A stretch of DNA of 64,000 bases from Nicotiana tabacum. Its lineage: Eukaryota > Streptophyta > Magnoliopsida > Solanales > Solanaceae. The position numbers and the translations under genes were made by a program. The stretch lies in contig NC_134084.1 in assembly GCF_000715075.1 (NCBI RefSeq), positions 4,962,501 through 5,026,500 on the forward strand. The letters run 5' to 3'. The notes under the pieces are model-generated. The model searched no databases and was not told the DNA's origin. It saw only the letters and a program-made list of their open reading frames with translations. This document shows positions 46,621-58,213 of this stretch, piece after piece (positions within the stretch are counted from its first letter, which is position 1; every line of letters begins with the position of its first letter).

Positions 46621-49600
46621 GGTTTTATTCGATTCAGGCTCCACATATTCTTATGTGTCTTCTTATTTTGCCCCGTATATAGGTGTATCTCGGGATTCTT
46701 TGAGTTCACCTGTTTATGTTTCTACTCATATGGGAGATTCTCTTGTTATGGACTACGTTTATCGGTTGTGTGTGGTTGCTATTAGTGGTTTTGAGACCAG
46801 AGCCGATTTATTATAGCTCAGCATGGTAGATTTTGATGTTATCTTGGGCATGGATTGGTTGTCACCCCATTATGCTATTCTCGATTGTCATGCCAAAACC
46901 GTGACACTGGCTATGCTAGGTGTACCGCGAGTAGAGTGGAGGGGTACCTTAGATCATACTTCCAGTAGAGTTATTTCATTCCTTAAGGCTCAACGTATGG
47001 TTGAGAAGGGGTGTGATGCCTATCTAGCTTATGTGAGAGATATCAGTATTGATACCCCTACAATTGATTCAGTCCCAGTAGTACGGATTTTTCTGATGTG
47101 TTTCTAGCTGACCTTACAGGCATGCCGCCAGATAGAGATATTGATTTTGGCATTGATCTGTTGCCGGGCACTCAGCCCATTTCTATTCCTCCGTATCATA
47201 TGGCCCCTCCTGAGTTGAAGGAGTTGAAAGATCAGTTAGAAGAATTGCTTGATGAGGTGTTTTATTCGGCCTAGTGTATCACCTTGGGGGTGCTCCTGTC
47301 TTGTTTGTGAAGAAAAAGGATGGTTCTATGTGTATGTGTATTGATTATCGCCAGTTAAACAAAGTTACACTGAAGAACCGGTATCCTTTGCCTCGTATTG
47401 ATGATTTGTTTGACCGGTTTCAGGGTGCACGGGTGTTTTCTAAGATTGACTTGCGTTTATATTACCATTAGTTGAAGATTCTGGAGCCAGATATCCCGAA
47501 GACTACTTTTAGGACTCGGTATGGCCATTACGAGTTCCTTGTTATGTCATTTAGGCTGACCAATGCCCCAACAGCCTTCATGCATTTGATACACAGTGTG
47601 TTCCGGCAATATCATGACTCGCTCGTCATTGTCTTTATTGATGATATTCTAGTGTATTCCCGTAGTCGGAAGGATCATGAGCAGCACCTGAGGACAATGC
47701 TTCAGACTTTTAGAGAAAAGAAGTTATATGCAAAGTTCTCGAAATGTGAGTTTTGGTTGGATTATGTGGCATTCTTAGGCCATGTGGTATCGAGTGAGGG
47801 TATTTAAATGGATCCGAAGAAAGTGGAGGCAGTGCAGAGTTGGCCCAGACCTTCCTTAGCTACAGAGATCCGCAGTTTTTTGGCTTGGGGGGTTATTATC
47901 GTCGATTTGTTGAGGGGTTTTCATATATTGCAGCCCCTATGACCAGGCTGGCCCAGAAGGGTGCTCCGTTCTAGTGAACGGAAGAGTGTGAGGCGAGATT
48001 TCAGAAGCTCAAGACAGCTTTGACTACAGCCCCAATTTTGATATTGCCTACAGGTTCGGGGTCATATACTGTCTATTGTGATGCCTCGAGGATTGGCCTT
48101 GGAGTGGTATTGATGCAGGATGGTAGGGTGATTGCCTACGCGTCCAGACAGTTGAAGGTACATGAGAAGAATTATCTTGTCCATGATCTCGAGTTAGCTA
48201 CCATTGTCCATGCCTTGAAGATCTGGCATCATTATTTGTACGGTGTGCCTTGTGAGATTTATACTGACCACCGGAGTTTGTAGCATCTGTTCAAGCAGAA
48301 GGATCTTAATTTGCGTCAGAGGAGGTGGTTAGAGCTGCTGAAGGACTATGATATCACTATTTTGTATCACCCGGGAAAGCCCAATGTGGTGGCCGATGCT
48401 TTGAGTCGCCAGGCAGAGAGTTTGGGGAGTTTAGCTTATTTACCAACAGCGGAGAGGCCCATGGAGATGGATGTTCAGGCCTTAGCCAACCAGTTTGTGA
48501 GATTGGATCTTTTAGAGCCCAGTCGGGTTCTAGCTTGCATGATTTCTCGGTCTTCCTTATTAGATTGTATCAGAGAGCGTCAGTTTCATAACCCTCATTT
48601 GCTTGTCCTCAAGGACAAGGTTCTGCACGGTGATTCCAGAGATGTGACTATTGATGATGACGGGGTATTTAGGATGCAAGGTCGAGTATGTGTACCCAAT
48701 GTTGATGGGCTTTGGGAGTTGATTTTAGAGAAGGCCCATAGTTTGTGGTATTCTATTCATCCGGGTACCGCAAAGATGTACCAGGATTTGAGGCAACACT
48801 ATTGGTGGAAGCGGATGAAGAAGGATATAGTTAGGTCTGTAGCTTGGTGCCTCAATTGTCAGAAGGTGAAGTATGAGCACCAAAGACCTGGTGGGTTGCT
48901 TCAGCAGATAGAGATTCCAGAGTGGAAGTGGGAGCGGATCACCATGGACTTCGTAGCTGGACTCCCATGGACTTTGAGAAAGTTCGATGCCATTTGGGTG
49001 ATTGTGGATCGGCTGACCAAGTCCGCACACTTATTTCCTATGTGTACTACCTATTCTTCGGAGCGATTGGCAGAAATTTATATCCGGGAGATTGTTCGTC
49101 TATATAGTATTCTAGTTTCCATCATTTCAGATAGAGGTACTCAGTTCACATCACGGTTCTGGAGGGCTGTTCAACATGAGTTGGGTACTCTAGTGGAGTT
49201 GAGTACAACATTTCACCCTCAGACGGATGGACAATCCGAGCGCACCATTCAGATTTTTGAGGATATGCTCCGTGCGTGTGTGATTAAGTTTGGAGGGTCT
49301 TGGGATCAGTTCTTGCCATTGGTGGAGTTTGCCTACAATAACAGCTATCAGTACAGCATTCAGTTGGCACTGTACGAGGCCTTATATGGTAGGCGGTGTA
49401 GATCCCCGGTGGGTTGGTTTGAGCCGGGTGAGGCTAGATTATTGGGCACAGACTTGGTTCAGGATGCTTTGGAGAAGGTTAAGGTGATTCAGGATAGACT
49501 CCATATAGCCTAGTCCAGATAGAAGAGTTACGCGGATTGGAAGGTTCATGATGTTTTTTATATGGTTGGAGAGTGGGTTTTGCTTCGGGTTTCACCTATG

Positions 49601-49990
49601 AAGGGCGTTATGAGATTTGGGAAGAAAGGGAAGTTGAGTCCGAGGTTAATTGGTCTTTTTGAGATATTGCGGCGTGTTGGGGAAGTTGCTTATGAGCTTG
49701 CCTTACCTCCCAACTTGGCAGGAGTTCATCCGGTATTTCATGTTTCGATGCTCCGGAGGTATCACGATGATCCGTTGCACGTATTGGATTTCAGTTCAGC
49801 CCAGATGGACAAGGATCTATCTTATGTTGAGGAGCGAGTGGTGATATTAGACAGGCAGGTTTGGAAGCTGAGGTCAAAGAACATTGCATCAGTGAAGGTT
49901 CAGTAGAGGGGTCAGCCGGTCGAGGAGGCGACCTGGGAGACCGAGCAGGATATGCGCAGCCGTTACCCTCATCTTTTCACTACTTCAGGT
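46600..49990 (+). pseudogene. Chromovirus pol: protease, RT, RNase H, integrase, chromodomain
   Basis: Protease: VLFDSGSTYSYVS (DSG active site, about 46620-46655) and [37 protein letters not shown], catalytic FIDDILVYS (about 47635-47660). RNase [33 protein letters not shown] (48070-48283). Integrase: H...HPGTAKMYQDLRQHYWW, CLNCQK, DFVAGLPW, SDRGTQFTS, QTDGQSERTIQ (to 49513). Chromodomain-like end: LSYVEERVVILDRQVWKLRS and EEATWETEQDMR (49815-49960). The segment 47274-47807 is in another frame than the rest, so two frameshifts flank it. Stops are at 46814, 47104, 47470, 48281 and 49511, among others. Confidence 0.9.
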
Positions 49991-50023
49991 ATGTCTCTAT
50001 GCTCATTTGAGGATGAACGAATG

Positions 50024-50039
50024 TTTAAGTATAGGAGGA
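50024..50039 (+). other. Polypurine tract of chromovirus
   Basis: AAGTATAGGAGGA directly precedes the 3' LTR and fits the primer of plus-strand synthesis. Confidence 0.6.
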
Positions 50040-52765
50040 TATAACGACCCGACCGGTCATTTTAAGAATTAACGCCCCGATCCCCCTGTTAACTGCATTC
50101 CCCATGTTTGTTTCTACTATTGTGAGTTTCGGAGAGTTTTGGGACACTTAGTCCCTTAATGAGAGTTTAAGTCTTAAAATTTGGACCGTAGTCGGAGCAG
50201 TGTGAAGACAGCCTCAGAAGGGAATTCCATAGGTTCCGTTAGCTCCTTTGGGTGATTTTGGGCTTAGAGGCGTATTCGGATTGTGTTTTGGAGGTCCGTA
50301 GCTTATTTAGGCTTGAAATGTCGAAAGCTGAATTTTTGAAATTTCCGGTTCGACAGTGAGATTTTGATCTAAGGGTCGGAATGGAATTCTGGAAGTTGGA
50401 GTAGATCTATAGTGTTGAATCTGACGTATGTGCAAAATTTCAGGTCATTCGGACGAGGTTTGATAGACTCTTTGATCGAAAGCGTAATTTGAGAGTTTTC
50501 GGAGTTCTTAGGCTTGAATCCATGGTTAATTCGACGTTTCGATGTTGTTTTAGGTGTTTTGGGTATTGGTATAAGTTTGGATAGTGGTATATGACTTGTT
50601 CGTGCTTTTGGTTGAGGTCCCAGGGGCCCCGGAATGATTTCGGATAGTTAACAGGAAGTTTAGAGTTGGGAATTTGCAACTTAAGCTGCTGAGTTTGCTG
50701 TCACAACTGCATCTTTGGCTTGGGGACCGCAGGTGCGAGCCCGCAGATGTGCTTGGAGGACCGCAGGTGCGGTCTGAGGTATTTTAGGATTGGTCGCAGA
50801 TGCGGCCCAGGCATCGCAGAAGCTTCACCGCATCTGCGCAAAGGAGATCGCAGGTGCGGAAGTTGCTGTTTAATGAATTGTCATAGATACGACTTTAGTT
50901 CCGCAGAAGCAGGATCGCAGGTGCGGTCCCATGGCCGCAGAAGCGAATTTGCTAGGCGGAACATATAAATAGATGCCTTCGCGAATTTGAGTTATTTTTC
51001 ATCTCTTTTCAAACGGGAAGAAGCTTTGGGGAGCATTTTCAAGGGAGATTTTCAAAGAGATTCATTGAGCTAAGGTATTTGGTCCTTAAGCTCGTTATTG
51101 TGGTGATTTTTATCATTGTAAGCATGAAATTTGAAGGAAAATCAGTGGTAAAATTGGGGGTTAGGGCTTTGTTAATTGGAGAGTTTTGAGTGGTGATTTG
51201 AGGGACCATTTGAGGTCCGATTTTGGTACTTTTGGTATGACTAAACTCGTGAGAGTGTGAGGATTCCGAATTTTTAAATTTTACCTAATTTCGAGACGTG
51301 GGATTGGGGGCATTTTGGTCATTTTTCCTAATTTCGCGTATTAGCTTAGAATTAATTAGTGGAATCAGTTACTTGAAGTTATATTTACATTATGCAATTG
51401 ATTTGAATAGATTTGGGCCATTTGGAGTCGAGTACTCGTGGCAAGAGCGTGGTTTCAGGTTGATTTTGAGTCGGTTCGAGGTAAGTGGCTTGCCTAACCT
51501 TGTGCAGGGGAACTCTCTTTATGATTTGGTATTGTTGATATTTGAAATGCCTTGTACGTGGGGTAACGAGTACGTACTTGTGCTAATTATTGAAAAATCC
51601 TATTTTCATTAATTAACTATAATTGTGTTTCTTTTTCTGTTTATACTACTTGCAATTTAAGCCTATTGTTAGCTTAGGGAAGCATGTCTAATTGACTTAA
51701 TTGCTTTATTTGCTCAAACTGCCTTATTTGAATTCTGTGCAGCATACTAGGTTAGAAATACTTGTTTTACCTTGGTATGAAATTTGAATTGAATTGAGTA
51801 TTCTTCGTGTTGCTACTGTGTGTTTACTTTGGGACTACTGGACGGTATCTCGGGAGATCCCCCTGCATGTTTACTTTGGGAATACGGATTTGTATTCCGG
51901 GAGATCCCCCTGCACTTTTATATTAGAACTACGGGACTGCACCCGTTAGATTCCCCCAGTACTGGATATTTAAATTTGGGACTACGGATCGATATTCTAG
52001 GAGATCCCCGCGCACTATGAGTTGGACTACGGGACGCCACTTGGGAGATCCACTGGATATTTACATTTGGGACTACAGGACGACATCCTGGGAGATCCCC
52101 GGTTGTTACCTTTGTGTTGAGCTGTATTACTTCCGTGATTATTTTGTCTCTGTTGTAGTTGTTGTTGTTCTTTCTATCCTAGGTTCCTTCTTACTGTTTG
52201 CACTAAATTATATTGTCTTATTCTATACTGTTATACTTTGTTTTTCATCTAAACTTAGTAGGGCCCTGACTTTCCTCGTCATTACCCGACCGAGGTTAGG
52301 CTTGGCACTTACTAAGTACCGCTGTGGTATACTCATGCCTTTTCTGCGCATGTTTTTCATGTGCAGATCCAGGTACTTAGACTCAACCCTACTATCCTTG
52401 AGGCGAGGAAATTCTCCATAGACTTCGAGGTATATCTGTCGCGCCCGCAGACCGAGGAGTCCCTTTCCATTCTCCCTTATAGTATCAGCCCTTCTGTATT
52501 TATTTTTATTTAGACATTCTGGAGATAGACACTTGTAGTCATTCAATAACTTGTGATTTCATGAGATTTCGAGTTTTGGGAAGTTGTTCAGTTTGAGAGT
52601 TATATTGTATATGCCGAGCAGCATCTTTAACCTCACTATGTTTATTCCGCAGTTTTATTTGTTTATTTTGTTGTTTTCTCTTTTTCCACAATTATTAGAC
52701 TTACCCAGTCGTAGAGACTAGGTGTCATCACGACAGTTCATGCAGGGCGAACCTGGGTCATGACA
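50040..52765 (+). mobile_element. 3' LTR of chromovirus
   Basis: 2726 bases. The first dinucleotide is TA, not TG, a G-to-A change relative to the 5' LTR. GC-rich cluster 50725-50947 is followed by an intact TATA box TATAAATAGA (50964-50973). Ends GGGTCATGACA, then the TSD. Confidence 0.95.
50964..50973 (+). promoter_or_regulatory. TATA box of chromovirus 3' LTR
   Basis: TATAAATAGA lies about 20 bases after the GC-rich cluster. The 5' LTR has TGTAAATAAA here, so the 3' copy is the better preserved promoter. Confidence 0.6.
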
Positions 52766-52770
52766 TTATC
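52766..52770 (+). repeat. TSD (TTATC), right copy, of the chromovirus
   Basis: Exact match to 42201-42205. Confidence 0.95.
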
Positions 52771-52800
52771 CTTTTTAGGACTAGAGTTGGGGGTGATCAA

Positions 52801-54410
52801 CCTACAATATTTTAAGCAAATAAGAGTTCACCAAAAAAAATCGACAAAATCAACATGTACAAATACATATAAAAAATGGATATAATCACAAATTAGTATT
52901 GCATGACCATGAAACACCAAAAAATAAACCCAAAAATTATGGTAAAGTAATGAGCACTTGTCAGTAGGCAGCTTCTTATGGACCTAAGATATTTCGGGCC
53001 AATTAGAGTATGTTAATTTTTTTTATATATAAAATCAGCATATATAAATACATACGAAAAAGTAGATATAATCATAAATTCATATTGCACGACCATGAAA
53101 CATCATAAAATTAACCCAAAAGTCATGGCGAAATAATGAATAGTGGTCACTAGGTTGTTTCCTATAAACCTACGAACTTTCAAGCGAATCGGAGTCCATC
53201 AACTTTTTTTACAAAATCATCATGTACTAATACATACGAAAAAGTAGATATAATTATATGTTTTTATTGCATGATCATGAAATGCCATAAAATATACCCG
53301 AAAATTATGGCTAAGAAATGAGTATTGATCACTAGGTCGTTGTCTATGGACTTGTGTAATATAAAGCCAATCAAAGTCCGTCAAATTTTTTTAATATAAA
53401 ATTAGCATGTATATTGACACACAAAAAAGTGGATATAATCACAAATTCGTATTGCATGACCATGAAACGCCATAAAATTAACTCGAAGGTCATGACAAAA
53501 TAATGAGTATCAGTCACTAGGCCGTTTCCTGACCTACGAAATTACAGGCTAATCGGAGTCCATCAGAAATATGCTACAAAATCAACATGTAGTAATACAC
53601 ACGAAAAAGTGAATATAACCATAAATTCATGTTGTATGACCATGAAACACCATAAAATAAACCCGAATAAATGGTGAAGCAATGAGTATTGGTCACTAGG
53701 CCATTTCTTATGGACCTAGGAATATTTAGGCCAGTTGAAATTCGTAAAACAATTATACAAAATTAGCATGTACTAATACACATGCAAAAGTCGATATAGT
53801 TACAAATTCGTATTTCGTGACCCCGAACGCCACAAAAATAAACCAGAATGTTATATCAAAGCAATGAGCATTGGTTATTAGGCATTTTCTATAGACCTAT
53901 AAAATTTCAGGCCAATCAGAGTCCGTCAAAAAAATTCTACAAAATCAGCATATACGAATACATACGAAAAAGTAGATATAATCATAAATTCGTGTTGCAT
54001 AACCAAGAAACGCCAAAAAATAAACCTGAAAGTCATAGCTAAGCAATGAGTGTTGGTTACTAGGCTGTTTCCTATGGACCTACGAAAAATCAAGCAAATT
54101 AGAGTTCGTCGAAAAAATTCTACAAAACCAGTATATACTAAAAAACATTAAAAAGTGAATATATTCACAAATTCGTGTTGCGTGAAAATAAAATTCCATA
54201 AAATAAACTCAAAAAATATGGGGAAGCAATGAGTATTGGTCAATATTTTCTGTGGACCGACGACAATTCAGATTAATCGGAGTCTGTCAATTTTTTTTTA
54301 CAAAATTAACATGTACTAACACACACGAAACATCGATATAATCACAAATTCGTGTTGCAAGACCATGAAATGCTAAAAAAAAATGAAAATCATAGCGAAG
54401 ATGAACAACG
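52801..54410 (+). repeat. ~182-bp satellite array, main part
   Basis: The anchor word (consensus ATGAGTATTGGTCACTAGG) recurs near 52943, 53133, 53318, 53498, 53683, 53859, 54043 and 54225, giving spacings of about 176-187 bases. Each monomer carries a conserved CATGAAACGCCATAAAATAA stretch followed by a GGACCTA...CAGGCCAATCGGAGTC stretch. The copies are diverged. The array is continuous with 40841-40915 once the nested elements are removed, giving about nine copies. Family unknown. Confidence 0.85.
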
Positions 54411-54699
54411 TTGTCAAAGGTGAAAAGCATTAAGGGGCGGACCAAGTCTAACGGGGTTTAAGCGCAAAGAGCAATTAAAGTGTGAGCTTTAGTTAAAAAA
54501 CGAAATGAAGAAAAAATAAAATTATATTCTTACATTATATATATAAAGATCTAATCACACTCAATGATAAGGCCATCAAGGTCACCTAACAATCTGATCA
54601 AATTCTAGTTGCATCAGCTCATTCGGAATCACTGAAGAAGATTATGGAAGTGTTAGGTGGTTATGAAAAGATCTCTAGTCAGGTGATCAACAAGGCTAA

Positions 54700-55028
54700 T
54701 AGCACGTTTGGCCAAGCTGCAAAAACCAGCTTATTTTGAGAAGTGCTTTTCTCAAAAGTACTTTTGGTGAGAAGCAGTTTGTGTTTGGTTAATTAGTTTG
54801 AAAAACACTTCTGAGCAGCAATAAGTGTTTGGCCAAGCTTTAAAAAAGTGCTTCTAAGTGTATTTTTCTCAAAAGTACTTCTCAAAAAAGTGCTTTTGGA
54901 GAGAAGCTACTTTTTTCCGCTTCTCCAAAACTGCTTCCGCTTCTCCTCAAAAGCACTTTTTTCCTTCCAAAAAAATTTGGTGAGACACCTCAATTTTTGG
55001 CCAAAAAGAAGTTTGGCCAAACAGGCTA
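54700..55028. mobile_element. 329-bp MITE with TAA target duplication (Tourist-like)
   Basis: Ends are TAGCACGTTTGGCCAAGCT and, reverse-complemented, TAGCCTGTTTGGCCAAACT. TAA flanks it at 54697-54699 and 55029-55031. Taking out the element and one TAA restores the LINE reading frame (KAKTSYYMH). A 3-bp TAA duplication points to the PIF/Harbinger group. The inside is rich in AAGTGCTTTT / AAAAGTACTT words that make much of it self-complementary. Confidence 0.8.
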
Positions 55029-56067
55029 TAAGACTTCTTACTATATGCATGCTAGGGTATCCAATGCTTTATTTCAAATAGTGGAGGATATCACATGCTT
55101 CTCCAAAGGTATGTTTCTTATTACATACCTAGGATGCCCTATATTCTATACCAGAAAAAGGAAGGATTATTATGATAACCTTATTAAGAAAATGAAGGCC
55201 AAGCTACACTCATGGAAATGGAAGTTACTATCTTATGGTGGCAAGACAACATTGATCAGTAGTGTTCTACAAAGTATGTCAATCCATATGTTATTAGTAC
55301 TTGATCCACCTAAAGAAATTATAGACCATCTGCATAAGCTTTTTGCAAGTTTCTTTTGGAGTACAAATGAGGAAGGGAGAAGCAGACATTGGGCTTCATA
55401 ACAGAAGTTGTGTCTCCCAAAAGGTGAAAGAAGGCTAGGTTTCAGATCTTAATTTAATGTCTCCAAAGCACTATTTGCAAAGCTATGGTGGAGATTTAGA
55501 ATCACAAAGTCTTTGTGGCCAAATTTTATGTGGAACAAATACTGCAAGAATGAGTTGTCTATAGTTGTACAGTTTAAGGATGGTTCGGATATTTGGAGAC
55601 AAACGGTTAATGCTAGACAAGAAGTGGAACATGAGATCTGGTGGTAGATGAAGGCTGGTACCACTAATGTTTGGCATGAAAATTAGACATGATTAGGGGT
55701 TTATATCATCTAGTACCTCCTAATTTTCACATCAATGATGAGCTGCAAGAAGTGATAGAACTAAGGCAAGGTGATGGATGGAATGAGATGCTGCTTGATC
55801 AATCCTTTCCAGAAGACATTGCTGATCATATAAAGCAACATGTACAGTTTAAAGGCAGTGAAGGGTACTGGGATAGGCCTTGGTGGAAACCTACTTCATC
55901 AAGAAAGTTTACTATGAGCAGTGTTTGGCATCTTGTCAGGCATAGGGCAAAACGTAATTCAGAGTTCAAGAACATGTGGATTAAGGGCTTGCCATTTAAG
56001 ATTTCATTCTTCCTTTGGAGGCTAAGGAGGTTCAAACTAGCTACCGATGACATGTGTACTATGTAAA

Positions 56068-56070
<3 letters not shown>

Positions 56071-56139
<69 letters not shown>
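56071..56139. repeat. (TA)n microsatellite
   Basis: About 34 uninterrupted TA units inside the LINE zf-RVT frame. Confidence 0.98.
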
Positions 56140-56143
<4 letters not shown>

Positions 56144-56340
56144 AGAATATTGGTGATGTCAATCTTCAAAGGAGGAATCCTTTGATCATCTTTTCTTGAC
56201 AGGAACTACAGCAACTAAGGTGTGGAGGACATTTTTAAATGCAGTTGGGATCAGTGTGCCATTGATTCAGGTTCATCAGGTGATTAGAGCATGATGGAAT
56301 GCATCTAGTTATCCAAAATTGAAGCCATTGTATCAGGCAG

Positions 56341-56762
56341 TACATGAATAAAACAAGCAACTTAATACAAGTAACAAGCAACTTAATAAAACATTAGCCG
56401 TGGTTTATTAAGTACCAAAATACATATAACATGTCCATATACATGTCATAATTTATGTTTATGAATTATATTATTACCCATTACAAAGAATTTTGATTGA
56501 TAGATATTTGCTTCTATGCTACTACTTGCGTAGGGAAAATTGAGCTCTTTCTGGCCGCTAATATTACTCGTTTGTTAATAACCTTATGCATTGCACATTA
56601 TGTACACAAACTAAGCATACATTGTTCAATAAACTAACAATTAATCCTATGAGGAAATGGCTTAATTATTCACTTCTTGCTTTAGCTCTATGTAGTACTT
56701 TATCTATAATCAGGTCGTGAGTTTGACGGAATGCATAGCTTTTAGGTATCTCGCTACACTTT
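56341..56762. other. AT-rich interval without recognised feature
   Basis: I see no coding frame or repeat family. It separates the LINE remnant from the LTR of Tat element II. The last five bases (ACTTT) could be that element's TSD. Confidence 0.5.
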
Positions 56763-57433
56763 TGTTTACCCTAAAATTCAAGTAACAATTAAATTTGTAT
56801 TGAGGTCATAAAGATACGTGATTTAGTCCAATACTAACTGATAATCAAGAAATCAAGCGTATAGATTAAGGAAGTAGGTAGAATCAAACGAGAGTGCAAG
56901 CATGTCTCGACCTCGAGCTAAGGTGGCCTCAAGGTAGGCTAGTGAGAACAAGAAAGCAAGAACAATAAAGTTAAAAGACAATTCTGATGAGTAATGAGAA
57001 AGGAAGTAAAAATGTATATTCTTTTGCCAATGATTGATTGTCTTACAAATGAATGGACTCTCCTTTATATAATAGGGGAATTCTTTACAAGGTACATTTC
57101 CATTTTTAGTAGAGAATCTTATTGGGACGTCTATCTAACTGCCTAGTACAAATCCATACAAACTCATACAAATCTATTTCGAAATTTACGCCGTGATCTT
57201 AGGGACGTTGCAAGAATCTTGCTCTTTCTGTTACAAACTCATAACGTCATCATCTCAGGATTGGTCAAACTCGACCTCGGTGCTTATCGCGTACTTTGTT
57301 CTTTGAGCCTTGTACTTCGTCATCGGGCTCCAGCCCAGTCCATCGGGTTCGAGCTCGGTCCATTCTGAACTCGGGCTTGAAGCGCTTCTTCGAGCCTATA
57401 AATTCAAGCATATCTAATTTTGACCGTATACAG
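56763..57433 (-). mobile_element. 3' LTR of Tat-type element II
   Basis: The minus strand runs from TGTATACGGTCAAAATTAG (57433) to ...TTTTAGGGTAAACA (56763), 671 bases with TG...CA ends. A TATA box (minus TATATAA, about 57065-57071) is followed by a leader. The G-rich stretch ATACGGGGACTATC just outside (57434-57447) fits the polypurine tract, so this is the 3' LTR and the element continues to the right. Confidence 0.7.
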
Positions 57434-57617
57434 ATAGTCCCCGTATTTCTTTGAAAAAAGTGATAAGAAACATTTTGATCCTCGATCCTCCAATGCCCCG
57501 ATCGTGACGTCAATGACAGAAGTGATTGAAAGGTCACGTTTGCATAGTTCCCAAGGTCATTAATTGAAGGCGGATGATGGTCGGTCGTTGGTTTCCTCAA
57601 ACCGTTGAAGCGGACAC

Positions 57618-57627
57618 TATAAATAGG
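57618..57627 (+). promoter_or_regulatory. Putative TATA box of the antisense ORF
   Basis: TATAAATAGG lies 147 bases upstream of the ATG at 57774, followed by a C/T-rich leader (CTTCTTCATCTTCTCTG) typical of plant 5' UTRs. Confidence 0.6.
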
Positions 57628-58208
57628 TCTATTCCACAACTTTTACATTCTTTACTTCTGAAAATTTTCCCAAACCCTTACTAGCTTCTTCATCTTCTCT
57701 GAATCCATCCTTTCTTCAATTTGTTCTTGTTGCAGCATCAACTTCTTCTCTTCTTTTAAGTTTCTCGACGGCAATGGCTAAAACATCTAAAACCGTTCCT
57801 TAGAAAAAAAAAGTCTCCTCATCATCGCGTCCGGCCGGTGGTAGGACAACGGCGCCACATCATATCGAGGAATGCATTCTTGGGCCATGGGAGCTATCTT
57901 CCGATTTCAAAATTGATAAGCCTCCATCAGTTCCAGGACGATGCAAGCCTATGTCTTGATACATCTGCTCGATATCTGAAGCCGATCTTAAGTAGGCGAA
58001 AGAGGATTGCAATTGGGAGAACAAGGAAGTGGTGATTCCTTCCCCAGAGGAGGACATCACTACCTATGTGAAAGGGTACCTAAGTGTGTATACTTATCCT
58101 TTCATACTAGGTCCCGTACATCCGCTACTGGGTCCCGTAGATCCAGTCATTCTCGATTTATGTCACCAGTATTGGGTGACCCTTAGCCAGATCTACCCTT
58201 CCCTATAG

Positions 58209-58213
58209 CGTAT
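58209..58213 (+). repeat. TSD (CGTAT), left copy, of solo LTR
   Basis: Exact match to 60454-60458; removal of the insertion restores the reading frame of the antisense ORF (RIVKLL). Confidence 0.95.

Larger units (their letters stand above)
42206..52765 (+). mobile_element. Chromovirus (Ty3, Tekay/Del-like), structurally complete
   Basis: A 10.56-kb element with LTRs 42206-44902 and 50040-52765, tRNA-iMet PBS, gag with CCHC knuckle, protease, RT, RNase H, integrase and a C-terminal chromodomain-like segment. The chromodomain and iMet PBS place it in the chromoviruses; long 2.7-kb LTRs fit the Tekay/Del branch (inference). It is inserted 30 bases from the end of the solo LTR. Numerous stops, many consistent with CAG-to-TAG changes, make it non-autonomous. 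Confidence 0.95.
40916..52800 (+). mobile_element. Athila-like solo LTR, split by the chromovirus
   Basis: Its own sequence is 40916-42205 plus 52771-52800, about 1.32 kb, from TGACAAATG to GGTGATCA. The 3' region (CTCTGTGGGATTCGACTCCG, then a TTTGCAACAATCGC stretch) parallels the end of the Athila LTRs at 20220-20318, so it is probably a related family. It has a short GC-rich cluster (41165-41270) and a TATA-like TATGAATACC near 41333. No internal coding sequence. Confidence 0.8.
54590..56340 (+). pseudogene. LINE ORF2 3' part: RT end and zf-RVT domain
   Basis: Plus-strand frames show the end of a LINE-type reverse transcriptase (SAHSESLKKIMEVLGGYEKI near 54600; TYLGCPIFYTRKRKDYY; WKWKLLSYGGKTTLISSVLQ), a middle region, and a zf-RVT domain (MWIKGLPFKISFFLWRLRR near 55975; FDHLFLTGTTATKVW near 56180). 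The catalytic RT core and the endonuclease are missing, as in 5'-truncated LINEs. The MITE at 54700 and the TA run at 56071 interrupt it, and several stops occur. No clear poly(A) tail is seen at the right end. Confidence 0.8.

Noticed and set aside
52801..54410. Regular repeats that could suggest a CRISPR-like array
   Set aside because: The whole ~182-bp unit is repeated, without unique spacers, and the context is plant nuclear DNA; it is a satellite.
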